NCBI GenBank assembly: GCA_903925285.1
Contig: CAIYET010000115.1
Location: 1-63,595, forward strand
DNA: 63,595 nt
Direction of reading: 5' to 3'
Source of the DNA: Candidatus Hydrogenedentota bacterium
Lineage (GTDB): Bacteria > Hydrogenedentota > Hydrogenedentia > Hydrogenedentales > SLHB01
The notes beneath the pieces are model-generated. The model did no database searches. It was not told where the DNA came from and saw only the letters and a program-made list of their open reading frames with translations. A program made the translations under genes and the position numbers. Shown piece after piece: positions 1-9,099 of the stretch; within the stretch, counting starts at the first letter, position 1; each line of letters begins with the position of its first letter.

Positions 1-782
1 CTAACGAGGCGATTCGTGAGAAGTCCGCGCTTTCAAAATCGCGTCGGCGTATATTGGGGCTGTCGTCTTGCATGGCGTCTGTCAATCATTCACCAGTCGG
101 TGTGTGCCGACTGGCTACTTCCATGTGGATCGCGTCGGATGTAATGGGTCGCGTTGAATTTGCATTCTTCTAACGCGGTGAGCGTGATTTCACGGTTCGC
201 TAGCTTCCCGCTCCAAATACCGTTTAGCTAATTACTAGCACATTAGCGATATTTGATGGCTTGCTATTTTTTGTTGCGAACGAGGGCGACGGATTCGAGT
301 TACTCGGTTTGCCTTTTTTACGCTTTCGCCTGCCCGCCTGGGATATATAGTTGGAAGGTAATCACCCATCGCCAACTTTCTGCCTCTATTGCACCCAAGC
401 GCTTCGCTTCCATTGCTATTCCCAGTTTTGTCGAGTGGACTAATCCTGGCGATTTAGTGGAGCGTTTTCGAGATTGTTTTAATTGTGGAAGAACACCTAT
501 ATTATCTTCTAAGTCGTCAAGTTTGTCAAGGGTTTCAGTCGCGAGGATCGGCGATGGAGCGTCCATTTCGTTAAAGTCCGCCCACCCGCCAAAAGCGAAC
601 GAGCGTTCTAGGTTTATGTCCGGTGACCGTAGAATTCCGTGAGAGCCGAGATCGGCTGGGCGTGGGTATGATTGCGCGTGGCGCGCCGTCGCCCGTTTGG
701 TGCCGCGTGGCGCTCGGCTGTTGGGTGGATCGTGGCGAGGTTGCGGAGGTTCTGCCACTTTAATGCTAGAAGTCAAACGGCA
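1..782. other. Left end, no convincing gene
   Basis: Open frames exist on both strands (253-642 plus, 318-776 minus) but they overlap each other, lack good ribosome binding sites and encode low-complexity, Arg/Ser/Pro-rich proteins resembling no family I know. An 8-bp stem (CCAGTCGG at 93-100, CCGACTGG at 107-114) is the only clear structure. The stretch ends at a good promoter, so it is most likely intergenic or the flank of the element. Confidence 0.5.
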
Positions 783-811
783 TTGACGTTCTGGACAAAC
801 TGGCGTATACT
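783..811 (+). promoter_or_regulatory. Sigma70-type promoter
   Basis: TTGACG, a 17-base spacer and TATACT lie upstream of the ParB-like gene at 924. This is close to consensus in sequence and spacing. It probably drives the packaging and accessory operon on the plus strand, with a leader of about 105 nt. Confidence 0.7.
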
Positions 812-923
812 AGGAACTGTGCGGATGTGAGTGGGTCTCCTGTCCGCAAAGCCCGCTAGGGCGGGACGATCACGTTCCGCTTCCAGCGGGTTTACTTTAA
901 CAATCGCAGAGAGGAATTTACCA

Positions 924-1637
924 ATGGCGCAATTCAAAGATCGAATCATCGAAATCCGAACCGTCAAAGCCAGCGAGCTAACCGACAACGAGGGCAACTG
1001 GCGCGTCCATCCATCGGCGCAAAAAGATGCGATGGTCGGCATCCTCAACATCACCGACGACGAAGCGGACAAGATGCTCCTGGTCTACGATCCAATTAGC
1101 GCCATGGCAGAGATGGACGGCACCAAGGTCATTGCGCTGACGGATCGCGTGACGACTGACGACTTGTTTCTGCGCGAGGTGCTGCGTAAGCTCGAGCACG
1201 AAGCCAAGTTCACCGACGATGACAACGCCGTGGGCGGGGGATCGCCGGACAAGCCCAAGCCGAACAAGAAGGGCGATGGCATGGGACCGATGGAAATGGA
1301 ACTGATGCCCTTCGAACATTACGACTATCTGATGCTCGCGTTTCGCGATGAACTGTCCTGGCTGTCTGCCGTGAGCGTCATGCACATCGAACGCAAAGCA
1401 GATGCGCGCCGCACGGGCAAGATCGGCTTGTGTCGGGTGCTCGATGGCAAGCAGGTTGTTGAGCGGATCATCGAGCTAGAGCTGGAACTCGCCAAGTATC
1501 GCAACCTGAACAACGCCGCGAACGCCACAATCGCCAAGCGCCAAAGAGGAACGGCGCTTAAAACACGGACGCGGAACGCCGACGCCACCCACGCTTGCAA
1601 ACCGGGCAAGGATCTATCTTCAGGGACGGCGCAATGA
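924..1637 (+). CDS. ParB-like phage protein
   Basis: The start is the ATG at 924, preceded by GAGAGG, although the frame is open from 831. The N-terminal part has the ParB/Srx nuclease-fold pattern found in phage proteins next to terminase: N-x-R-x-H-P-x-x-Q near residues 22-30. The later PFEHYDY stretch and a G-x-C-R-x-x-DG motif are features I recall from the same phage family. The usual GERR/DGH signature is not obvious, so catalytic or CTP-binding activity is doubtful. The last 30 or so residues come from a duplicated sequence also found at 25341. ATGA overlap joins it to the next gene. The role may be transcription or packaging related. Confidence 0.6.
   Translation: MAQFKDRIIEIRTVKASELTDNEGNWRVHPSAQKDAMVGILNITDDEADKMLLVYDPISAMAEMDGTKVIALTDRVTTDDLFLREVLRKLEHEAKFTDDDNAVGGGSPDKPKPNKKGDGMGPMEMELMPFEHYDYLMLAFRDELSWLSAVSVMHIERKADARRTGKIGLCRVLDGKQVVERIIELELELAKYRNLNNAANATIAKRQRGTALKTRTRNADATHACKPGKDLSSGTAQ
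1531..1619 (+). repeat. Imperfect direct repeat, copy 1
   Basis: About 88 bases match 25341-25429 at roughly 85 percent by eye. Both copies encode HACKPGKDLS. A one-base indel in a C run puts the upstream half in another frame here. In this copy the segment forms the C-terminal tail of the ParB-like protein; the other copy lies inside a zinc-ribbon gene. Confidence 0.75.
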
Positions 1638-2410
1638 AAGTCGTCATTCTTTCCAAAGGGCGCAGCAAGACCATCGCCAAGAATAGTCTGAGACTATTTC
1701 CACGTGCCTTGGTGACAGTAGACGAACGCGAGGTCGCCGACTATAACTCGGTCGTGCCGCGCGACCAGCTCGTCCCGCATCCCCCTCTGCGATTCGTCGC
1801 CGAGATCCGCAACTGGGTCATCGATAATATCAAGGACAATGAGATCGTCATGGCAGACGATGACTGCACGTTCTTGATGTCGAAAACTGGACTCAGTCCC
1901 CGCCGCTATATCGAACCCGCTGTGATCGAGCAAGTCTTCGAGAACTCTTCCGAATGCGCCAAGGGCTTTGGGTGCAGCTTGTTCGGATGGTCTCACATGC
2001 CCAACCCCATCTACCAATACATGCCGAACGATCCCATCTATCTCGATGAGTGGGTCAGCACGGTGTTTGGCATCATCGGCAAAGACTATCACTTTGACGA
2101 AGAGTTCAAGTACGCTGGCGAGGACATTGATTTCTCGCTCCAGCACTTGATGAAAGAACGCATTATCTTCGTCGACACGCGTTTCCATTTCGCGGTGGAC
2201 AATGTTCCCGGCGGTCAGGACGCCAACCGCTCGCTCGAACGCGACAAAGCGGATCGTGAATACCTTCTGCGCAAGTGGGGAAAATTCGTTTCGGCTGGAT
2301 TCAAAGACAGTGATCATGGTCGCGTCCACGCTAACTCGGATGGTTTGGGTCCGCCCTACAAGTCGGTGCATGTGGCTCGCCGGCAAGGTCGCCAGTCGTG
2401 GGCAGAGTAA
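1634..2410 (+). CDS. Glycosyltransferase, TAGT-like
   Basis: The protein has 258 residues from the ATG at 1634, which overlaps the previous stop. It opens with an ILSKGR motif and has an R-N-W-V-I-D-N segment, then an acidic triplet D75-D77 in VMADDDC. This layout resembles the phage TET-associated glycosyltransferase family, GT-A enzymes that add sugars to modified pyrimidines in DNA. No TET/JBP dioxygenase is visible in the window, so the acceptor could also be a protein or glycan. It heads a run of sugar-related genes (ATP-grasp, WbqC-like, PIG-L-like). The family call is from memory of motifs and is moderately sure; GT-A fold is surer. Confidence 0.65.
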   Translation: MKVVILSKGRSKTIAKNSLRLFPRALVTVDEREVADYNSVVPRDQLVPHPPLRFVAEIRNWVIDNIKDNEIVMADDDCTFLMSKTGLSPRRYIEPAVIEQVFENSSECAKGFGCSLFGWSHMPNPIYQYMPNDPIYLDEWVSTVFGIIGKDYHFDEEFKYAGEDIDFSLQHLMKERIIFVDTRFHFAVDNVPGGQDANRSLERDKADREYLLRKWGKFVSAGFKDSDHGRVHANSDGLGPPYKSVHVARRQGRQSWAE

Positions 2411-3277
2411 ACGCGCTCGTCACCAGCGTCGGCGCCATCATCGGCTATGGGACCGCAACCAGGTCGATCTGGTCTTTTTCGGCGGTGAAGCCGAGATCCA
2501 TCGAATCCACGATGAACCCAATTGCGCGGCTTCGATGGGTTCGGCTTCTTCGGGTTTGCGCTTGAGCCAAACTTGTCGTCCGTCCTTGGTACCTTGATAC
2601 GCCCAGCGCATCTTCCAATTTTCGCGCCAATCAACGTCCCAAAGTTCAGGGAACATTCCCCAGCCGTGCTGACTGACGCGGGAATCCGTACGATCCATTC
2701 ATTGCCGCGATGGTGTGATTACAAGACTGCCAGCGCGATGCTGGGACATCCGTTCTTGGTCAAGCCGCGACGATCCAGCGCATCAAAAGGCATTGTCACG
2801 ATAAGATCGCAGGACGACTTTGATTACTGGCTTATGAAACTGGGTGACAATTTCATGGCGCAGGAGATCGTCGGCGACAACGAGCACGAGTACACGGTGG
2901 GCGCCTTCGGGCTGGGCGACGGATCGATCTCGCAGTCCATCGCAATGGTCAGGACGCTGAGTCGCGAGGGATCCACGGCGCGTGCCAGCGTGGTGGATCT
3001 GCCCGAACTGGACGCGGAAGTGCAACGCCTGGCGCGCCTCTTGAAACCGCTCGGTCCAACCAACTTTCAATTCCGCCGGCACGAAGGAAACTATCTCCTG
3101 CTCGAAGTCAACCCGCGCTTCTCATCGTCGCTCTCAATTCGCACGGCGTTCGGATTCAACGAGCCAGAAATGTGCATCGAGTATTTTCTCAATGGTCAGG
3201 TGCCAGCGCGCGCCGAGATCAAACACGGCAACGCCGTCCGTTACATCGAAGATGTAATTACTTTAGAGGCAGGATGA
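2398..3277 (+). pseudogene. ATP-grasp enzyme gene, rearranged
   Basis: Three parts of a CarB-like ATP-grasp protein are present in different frames. From GTG 2398, the frame reads VNALVTSVGAIIGYG, the usual N-terminal nucleotide-binding start. Around 2460-2510, another frame reads VDLVFFGGEAEIH. From about 2700 a third frame gives the ATP-grasp core: FLVKPRRSSASKG, an acidic QEIVGDNEHEY, GPTNFQ and LLLEVNPRFSSS. Sixty or more expected residues are missing after the first part. The stretch of about 2500-2695 instead reads well on the minus strand, as if an unrelated piece were inverted in. The stop at 3275-3277 overlaps the next start. A ligase role in sugar or peptide modification is likely for the intact parent. 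Confidence 0.6.
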
Positions 3278-4026
3278 AGCGAGTTGCGATCCATCAACCG
3301 CACTACTTTCCGTGGCTGGGGCTTTTGCATAAGATCGCGCAGAGCGATGTGTTCATCGTGCTCGACAATGTTCAATTCAATCGCCAAGACTATCAGCATC
3401 GGTCGATGTATTCAACGCAAACAGGCGCCAAGTGGCTGACCATCCCAGTGGGCGAGTCGAATCGCGATACAACCGAAATCTGTGCGATCCATTACGGCAC
3501 CACGCCAGAGCGGGTCTATGGTCAGCACTTCAAGACGTTGCAATTTCGGTACGGCAAGGCGCCAGGTTGGAAACAAACGGCGGATCGATTGCGCCAAGTC
3601 TTCGACTGTCCCGAAGGTCAGGGCTGGGGCTATGGCACAATGACGCCTATGCAGCTCATCATGGACTCGATGAAACTGACACTAGATCTGTTCGGAATCA
3701 ACACGCCAATGGTCTTTGCCTCATCGCTCGACGTGACTGGCAAAAAAGACGAGCTGATGCTGAACCTCACACGCGCGGTCGGTGGGGATGTTTATCTTTC
3801 TGGCACCGGCGCGCGCTCGTACTTGCGCGAGTCGCTATTTACTGACGTGAAATTAGAGTGGCAGGCGTTTGAACATCCGATCTATCCGCAACGCCACCTG
3901 GGCGCATTCGTGCGCGGATGTATGGGGTTGGATTTCTACCTAGAAGATGCGGAAACAGCGCAACAGTACGCCAACCTCTGGAGCCAGAATGAGAATCCTT
4001 GTCGTCTCGCCGCACGCCGACGATGA
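3274..4026 (+). CDS. WbqC-like family protein
   Basis: The 250-residue protein starts at ATG 3274, overlapping the previous stop. It begins with AIHQPHYFPWLG, then SDVFIVLDNVQF and later WLTIPV, the hallmark pattern of the WbqC-like family (PF08889). Members occur in O-antigen and amino-sugar gene clusters; some have been linked to N-acylation of amino sugars, but the reaction is poorly defined. Length fits the family. Its place between ATP-grasp and PIG-L genes supports an amino-sugar modification pathway. No signal peptide or membrane segment is seen. Confidence 0.8.
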   Translation: MKRVAIHQPHYFPWLGLLHKIAQSDVFIVLDNVQFNRQDYQHRSMYSTQTGAKWLTIPVGESNRDTTEICAIHYGTTPERVYGQHFKTLQFRYGKAPGWKQTADRLRQVFDCPEGQGWGYGTMTPMQLIMDSMKLTLDLFGINTPMVFASSLDVTGKKDELMLNLTRAVGGDVYLSGTGARSYLRESLFTDVKLEWQAFEHPIYPQRHLGAFVRGCMGLDFYLEDAETAQQYANLWSQNENPCRLAARRR

Positions 4027-4665
4027 AACCGTGAGCTGTGGCGGCATGATCGCACGCGCCGTGCAAGAGGCAACACGGTGGACTTGGTCGTTGTGTCCAT
4101 CGGAACGACGCACCATCGCTCGGATGGTCAGATCAAATCAACGCTTGAACAGCGGCGCGATGAACTGGGTCAAGCGGTCAAGGTGCTGGGAATCGCGAGT
4201 GCTGAGGTGATGTTTGAGAATATGGATGGTCAGCTCGACACGATGCCGCGGTACGAGATCATCTCGCGCCTAGACGGCATCTTGGATCGCGGCTACGATC
4301 AGATTTATTTTCCATACGCTTCGCACCATCAAGACCATCAAGTCGTTTACGAATCGTGTTTCAGCGCCTTGCGCCAAGGAGCGCGAAAGAACAATCCATC
4401 GCTCGCGGCGATGTACGAATACACCTACATCGGCTGGTTGCCAATGGGCATCCAAGGCGGGCATTACTATGTGGACATCTCATCGTTCATGGGAAAGAAG
4501 ATCGTCGCGCTTCAATGCTACGCGTCTCAACTTTCGACACCCGATCACCCGATCTCGGCACAATCCATCGAATCATTGGCGCGGATGCGCGGGATGGAAT
4601 CTGGATTCACGTACGCCGAAATGTTTTATCTCGTGCGGATGGTCAAAGGCATGGAATTTTTGTGA
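3989..4665 (+). pseudogene. PIG-L/LmbE deacetylase, frameshifted
   Basis: The first frame starts at ATG 3989 and reads VVSPHADDE, the zinc-binding H-x-DD motif of PIG-L N-acetylglucosaminyl deacetylases. The second frame (from about 4070) continues with DLVVVSIG, RRDEL and ASHHQDHQ, the second histidine motif. One missing G near 4066 (GAGGC where GAGGGC would keep the frame) separates them. If the sequence is correct the gene is broken; if it is an indel error the protein has about 225 residues. The family removes acetyl groups from amino sugars, which fits its neighbour WbqC-like gene. Confidence 0.75.
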
Positions 4666-4852
4666 TTGCTCCTTGGTACGTCATGGCATACACGCAACTC
4701 GAACGAATTGCGCGCTTGCATTGCATGGTTCAATGGCACGCGACCTAGACATTATCGCTGTTCCTTGGGTGAGCGATTCTGACAGTCCCGAAAAATTATT
4801 AAAAGCGTTCTATCGGTTCATTACTATAAAAGCGAAAGTAAAATATCGATGA
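4662..4852 (+). pseudogene. Small phage protein fragment, split
   Basis: GTG 4662 overlaps the PIG-L stop and reads VIAPWYVMAYTQLERIARLH up to a stop near 4750. ATG 4733 in another frame reads ARDLDIIAVPWVSDSDSPEK to 4852. Together they look like one short phage protein that ends in an RDLDIIAVPW motif, with a frame break around 4738-4745 in a CGCGAC repeat. The N-terminus may also be missing. The function is unknown. Confidence 0.45.
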
Positions 4853-4920
4853 ACGACGCTGGCAAGACAGTAGCCGTTTATCACTTGGGTGGCTTTGCAC
4901 TCCCAACAAAGAGTAACTAA
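4849..4920 (+). CDS. Tiny hypothetical ORF
   Basis: A 23-residue frame starts with an ATGA overlap on the preceding stop. The peptide is MNDAGKTVAVYHLGGFALPT followed by three residues. It resembles nothing I know. The overlap is the only support. The following 45 bases to 4965 hold no gene and no clear promoter. Confidence 0.25.
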   Translation: MNDAGKTVAVYHLGGFALPTKSN

Positions 4921-4965
4921 TTAACAATCTGGGTGGGGTCAAGCCGAATCATTGAAAGTGGAAGT

Positions 4966-5856
4966 ATGCTACTAACAACACCGATCAATTTGCTCACGCA
5001 TCGACCCGACGCTATCGAGATCGAGCGCGCCGGCATTCCCGACCTGCGCGAACGGCGTGGGGAATGGGCTGTCAAGCAGTACGTGCATTGGCGCGGCACC
5101 TACCAGGGTGACGATGTCTTCATCAAGTTCAGGCACAAACACAATCGCACCCGCGAAGAGGTCGCCTATCATCAGTGGTGCGATGAGATCAAGCAATACT
5201 TTGAGCTGAACAAGATGAGCACGTGCGTGGTCTACAACAGCAAGGAAGGGTACGGCATCATGCAGCAATGGTGGCCAACCTACGGGCGATTGCGCGAGCC
5301 ACCGGTCCGACCTTATTACGCCAAGCCAGAGAACATGATCGAACTGCTGAAGATCTCCTTCTTCGATGCGATGATCGGATCGCTCGACCGGCACGGCAAC
5401 AACGTGCTGTGCGTGCGCGGCGAGGGGTGCGGACTGAACTTCAAACTGCCAACGACCGATGAGTCGGTATTCTATCAAGGACCGGGCTGGAACGCACCGA
5501 AATCGCTTGACCGTACGCTGCTGACCATCGATGACGAGGATGTTTTCTACGACAAACAGCGCCCGATCGTGCGCTTCGATGCCACCATCAAGCGCGGGAT
5601 GGTGCTGATGCTCGCGCGCAACAAAAATGAGATGGACGCCTACCGCCAGCGCGTGCTGGCGCAAGCGGAAAGCATCTTGCTGCTCGCCGACTTTGAGCTG
5701 ATGCACCGAGGCGGATATTATCATACGCTTGAGAACAACCTAAAGCATTCCGAGGATCTGTGGCAGATCGTCCTCAGTGACTTGGGCATGCCTGACATCA
5801 ATACAGAAGAGCTATGGTCAGTCGTCCTGCGCGACTTGAGAAAGCAAGATGCCTAA
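4966..5856 (+). CDS. PI3/4-kinase-like protein
   Basis: The 296-residue product from ATG 4966 has a protein/lipid-kinase-like core: FIKF near residue 55, an E in REEVAYHQW, and FFDAMIGSLDRHGNN (D142, R143, H144, N147), the catalytic loop pattern D-x-x-x-x-x-DRH-x-x-N of the PI3/4-kinase and HipA-like superfamily. A downstream PTTDES could supply the metal-binding Asp in place of the usual DNG. Such domains occur in phage structural regions and are thought to phosphorylate proteins or small molecules; the substrate here is unknown. It sits just before terminase, and a related domain is fused to the portal. Confidence 0.7.
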   Translation: MLLTTPINLLTHRPDAIEIERAGIPDLRERRGEWAVKQYVHWRGTYQGDDVFIKFRHKHNRTREEVAYHQWCDEIKQYFELNKMSTCVVYNSKEGYGIMQQWWPTYGRLREPPVRPYYAKPENMIELLKISFFDAMIGSLDRHGNNVLCVRGEGCGLNFKLPTTDESVFYQGPGWNAPKSLDRTLLTIDDEDVFYDKQRPIVRFDATIKRGMVLMLARNKNEMDAYRQRVLAQAESILLLADFELMHRGGYYHTLENNLKHSEDLWQIVLSDLGMPDINTEELWSVVLRDLRKQDA

Positions 5857-6508
5857 CGATATTGACCGACTGCCGTGGGATCAGGAACCTGGCGAGCCAA
5901 CCAAACACTTTGACAGGTTTGTGCGCTACAAGCTGATCGGACCCGACCGCACGCTGTACTCGGCCTATAACCAGTTCAAGGCACGCGGGGGCTCGGAAGG
6001 GCGTGTCTTTGCGGTGCCGGGAGCGTGGCGGAAGATCGCGAAACAATGGCGCTGGCAGGAGCGCGCTGAGGCATGGGATGCCGAGCAAAGGCGCGTGGAA
6101 GAAGCCAAGTGGCAGGCACGCCGCGCTGAACTGCGCGAACAAGAATGGGGCACTGCCACGCTGCTGCTGGACAAAGTGGCGCGTATGCTCAGTTTCCCAG
6201 TGGAACAAACCACGCGTTCAGTCACGAGCGCGGATGGGCAAACCATCAACACCACGATCATCAACCCAGCGCGCTGGTCGTTCGCCGATGCCGCCCGCCT
6301 GCTGGACGCATCGAGCAAGGTGCGCCGGCTTGCCGCTGAGATGGAAACCAGCCACGACGTCATCGAGCAAACCACGTCATGGGAAGATGAGCTGCTGGCC
6401 ATCTACAAAGACGGCAAGGTGACGCTGGAACGAATCGAGGAAGAGTTTGGACCAAACATCGCTGCGCGAATCTCTGCCCGGTCAGGCATACTACCAAGCA
6501 AAGCTTGA
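5849..6508 (+). CDS. Terminase small subunit-like
   Basis: ATG 5849 overlaps the kinase-like stop. The 219-residue protein has an HTH-like region (SAYNQFKARGG ... WRKIAKQWRWQERAEAWD, residues 31-75), then a helical Glu/Arg-rich segment. The W-x-W-x-x-R-AxAWD motif is common in small terminase subunits of this type, which bind DNA and load the large subunit. The 3' end overlaps the large subunit gene by about 60 bases in another frame. Position immediately upstream of TerL supports the call. Confidence 0.75.
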   Translation: MPNDIDRLPWDQEPGEPTKHFDRFVRYKLIGPDRTLYSAYNQFKARGGSEGRVFAVPGAWRKIAKQWRWQERAEAWDAEQRRVEEAKWQARRAELREQEWGTATLLLDKVARMLSFPVEQTTRSVTSADGQTINTTIINPARWSFADAARLLDASSKVRRLAAEMETSHDVIEQTTSWEDELLAIYKDGKVTLERIEEEFGPNIAARISARSGILPSKA

Positions 6509-8264
6509 GAAACTGCGTGGCGAGATCGAGCGCGAGGATCGCCTGCCCGATCCAGTGGACTGGATTCAAACCAACTTCTATATCATCGAGACCCGGGCAC
6601 CGCTCACCTTAGCCAAATACCAAGCGGCGGCATTGCGCGCCGCCATGGAACGCGATGAAACAACGGGGCTTTTCAAGTACAGCACGATAGTATGGTCTGA
6701 CTTGAAGAAGAGCGCCAAGACCACAATCGCTGGGGCAGTCTCGCTCTACTTTGCCTGCAACCGAAGACATGCGCGCATTCGCCTGGTGGGCAACGACTTG
6801 AAGCAAGCGGACTCGCGTGTGTTTCAGATGATCGCCGACTGCTGCAAGATGAACCCAGAGCTTGCAAAGGTCAGCCAAGTCACCCAGCACGCGGTCAAGT
6901 TCAAAAACGGGTCGGTGATTGAATCCGTCCCAGTGGATCCAAGCGGCGAAGCCGGCGGCAACGATGATCTCGTCGAATGGACGGAACTCTGGGCGGCTAA
7001 TGGTCAACCGCATCAAAAGATGTGGAGCGAGATGACGCTATCGCCGCTCAAGTACGGCAGATCATTTCGCTGGACGGATACTTATGCCGGCTACACGGGC
7101 GAGAGTCCGATCCTCGAGCAACTGTATCAAACTGGGGTGAAGGAAGGGCGCAAGCTCGATCTACGTGCCAGCGGCGCGCCCAAGGACTTGGAAGTATTTG
7201 CGAACGACGCCGCCCGCTTGTTTGTGCTATGGAACACGGAGCCGCGTCTGCCGTGGCAAACGCCTGAATACTATGCCCAGGAGCAAGCGTCGCTGACCGA
7301 AAGCGAATTTCTGCGTTTGCATCGAAATCAATGGACAATGAATTCTGAAGAGATCTTCGTGCCGTCCGAGTGGTGGGAAGCATGTCAAGTCGAGATTCCA
7401 CCGATCAAACGTGAAACCTTGTTTGTTTCAATGGATGCTGGGATTAGCTCGGACTGCTTCGCTATCGTCGCCGCGTCTCGCGTCAAAGGCAAAGCGGCGG
7501 TGCGTTATGCGCGAGCGTGGTATCCCAAGAAGGGGCAGAAGCTAGAATTTCGCAACGAAGAGAATCCCGATGACCCGGACTATCCTGAAGGCGAGCTGCT
7601 GCGCCTCATCAGGCGCTACAACGTGATCGAGGTTTGCTACGACCCATACCAACTGCACGACATGGCAACGCGGCTGAAGGGCAAAGCGAATTTCTACGAA
7701 TTTTCGCAAGGGAGCGAACGCGCGCTGGCGGACAAGCAACTGCGTGATGCCATCCGCGACCGCAACCTCTTGCACAATGGCGATCACGAGCTGACCAAGC
7801 ATGTGCGCAACGCGAACATCAAACACGCGACGGAGATCAGCAAGCTGCGCCTGGTCAAGCGCGCACCCAACATGAAGATCGATCTCGCGGTCGCGATGTC
7901 CATGGCGGTGCATCGCTGCTTGTTCGGCGCAACGGTCGCGGAAGAGTGGCTTGCCGCGGTAGGCACCAATCCGCAAGCGGCACCGCTGGAAGAGAATGAC
8001 TGGGCGCGTTTGCCGATACGCCCAGGGCAACCTGACTATGTCGTGCCGCGCATTACGCTCGATGGGCAAACGGCTGAAGCGACCAAGCCAAAACCGAAGC
8101 GACGCAAGACCATCGAGGTGGAAGTAGAAGAGGACGCTGAACCGACCCAGGAGCCGCAACACGCACCAGCGGAGATGCCAGCGCCGAGACCTGATCCAAC
8201 CATGGCGGATCGCCTGGGCATCCCACGTGTGGGCGGTGGACTGCCACCGCAACGCCGACGATAA
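6447..8264 (+). CDS. terL: Terminase large subunit
   Basis: Packaging motor ATPase/nuclease of 605 residues. Start is probably TTG 6447 with GAGG six bases upstream; the next ATG (6646) would cut into the domain. The P-loop region is SDLKKSAKT (84-92), a deviant Walker A known in phage terminases. Walker B is DDLVEWTELW (173-182). The RNase H-like nuclease has Asp at 330 (VSMDAGISSD), 399 (CYDPYQ) and 479 (KIDLAVAM). The C-terminal 80 residues are a Lys/Glu/Pro-rich tail that probably contacts the portal or is disordered. Confidence 0.95.
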   Translation: MDQTSLRESLPGQAYYQAKLEKLRGEIEREDRLPDPVDWIQTNFYIIETRAPLTLAKYQAAALRAAMERDETTGLFKYSTIVWSDLKKSAKTTIAGAVSLYFACNRRHARIRLVGNDLKQADSRVFQMIADCCKMNPELAKVSQVTQHAVKFKNGSVIESVPVDPSGEAGGNDDLVEWTELWAANGQPHQKMWSEMTLSPLKYGRSFRWTDTYAGYTGESPILEQLYQTGVKEGRKLDLRASGAPKDLEVFANDAARLFVLWNTEPRLPWQTPEYYAQEQASLTESEFLRLHRNQWTMNSEEIFVPSEWWEACQVEIPPIKRETLFVSMDAGISSDCFAIVAASRVKGKAAVRYARAWYPKKGQKLEFRNEENPDDPDYPEGELLRLIRRYNVIEVCYDPYQLHDMATRLKGKANFYEFSQGSERALADKQLRDAIRDRNLLHNGDHELTKHVRNANIKHATEISKLRLVKRAPNMKIDLAVAMSMAVHRCLFGATVAEEWLAAVGTNPQAAPLEENDWARLPIRPGQPDYVVPRITLDGQTAEATKPKPKRRKTIEVEVEEDAEPTQEPQHAPAEMPAPRPDPTMADRLGIPRVGGGLPPQRRR

Positions 8265-8282
8265 TGGGGACAGTCTCTTACA

Positions 8283-8529
8283 GTGAGCAACGGCATTGAC
8301 ACCGTTTTATGCGACCCTACAATGGGAAGTTTCAATGGAATCACGACTTGCTTTCCGAGCTGGCACGGGTTGCACGCAAGAGAATAATTTTTCAGCATTG
8401 GTTTATTCCAGCGAACAAGATGGGTCTTTATAAAAAAGCTCAAGAAAAATTCGCAATGTCTTGCGTGTATGGCAAGGTCAAACGTATTTTGGGCGCGCGC
8501 AGATCATCAGCGTGTTTGACGCACGATAA
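8283..8529 (+). pseudogene. DNA methylase remnant
   Basis: Three frames combine into the C-terminal half of an N4/N6 amino-methyltransferase. GTG 8283 gives VSNGIDTVLCDP. A break in a C run then gives YNGKFQWNHDLL (so the motif was DPPYN). After a second break near 8459 comes WQGQTYFGRAQIISVFDA. The SAM-binding motif I half is absent. It occupies the gap between terminase and the 8551 gene with no spare room for more, so it looks like a decayed insertion, unless both breaks are sequence errors. Confidence 0.55.
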
Positions 8530-8546
8530 AAGATTGGAAGTATACT
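8516..8546 (+). promoter_or_regulatory. Possible promoter, near-leaderless
   Basis: TTGACG, a 19-base spacer and TATACT end four bases before ATG 8551. The predicted transcript would begin at or just inside the start codon, so the next gene could be translated leaderless. The long spacer weakens the call. Confidence 0.4.
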
Positions 8547-8550
8547 CGTA

Positions 8551-9066
8551 ATGAATCCGAAACAGCAAACCCAGCGACCGGCAGCCATTACTCAGCCAGT
8601 TTCAACGGCAAAGCAACCGCCACCCCCTGACCTCGAATTGCACACGTCAAAGCGAGTGCGCGCTGGGATCGGCGACCCAGCCACCCGCATCGCAAAGCTC
8701 GAGCAGCAGGTCGCGGCGTTGCAAGCGGCTGACCAGGCGCCACGTGCTACGATCCTGCGCCTGCGCGATTTTATCGAAGACACGTTCGACCGCGCGCGCT
8801 GGGATCTGCCGGCGCTGTCCTCGCTGCGCTCGACGGTTGACCAAGAAGCAAGACGCGAGCAACTAGGATTCCTGCACGCGTGCGTCACGATCTGGGAGAA
8901 GATGGGCGAGGCAACGCCCGATGACATTGTAATGATGGTCATGGCAATGAGCGGACAGGAAGACAAACTGAAGGGTATACTCCAAGGGCAAATGGTGATT
9001 CAAGCGCCGGCTCGTGGTGGTCCACCCCCAGTGGGAAGCACGATCCCGATCGTGCCAACGGAATAG
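8551..9066 (+). CDS. Hypothetical head-region protein
   Basis: 171 residues between terminase and portal. A Pro/Gln-rich N-terminus (1-40) is followed by a predicted coiled coil (IAKLEQQVAALQAADQ, about 45-62) and a helical segment with TIWEKMGEATPDDIVMMVMA. No known domain was recognised. Lacks a clear Shine-Dalgarno, consistent with the near-leaderless promoter just upstream. Position suggests a head or packaging accessory, or a scaffold-like helper. Confidence 0.6.
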   Translation: MNPKQQTQRPAAITQPVSTAKQPPPPDLELHTSKRVRAGIGDPATRIAKLEQQVAALQAADQAPRATILRLRDFIEDTFDRARWDLPALSSLRSTVDQEARREQLGFLHACVTIWEKMGEATPDDIVMMVMAMSGQEDKLKGILQGQMVIQAPARGGPPPVGSTIPIVPTE

Positions 9067-9099
9067 GATGCCGCGCTCGAGTAGGGCGCAAGGAAGAAC

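Noticed and set aside
253..776. Two opposing ORFs of 129 and 152 residues at the left end
   Set aside because: They overlap antisense to each other, have no ribosome binding sites, and encode Arg/Ser/Pro-rich low-information sequence.
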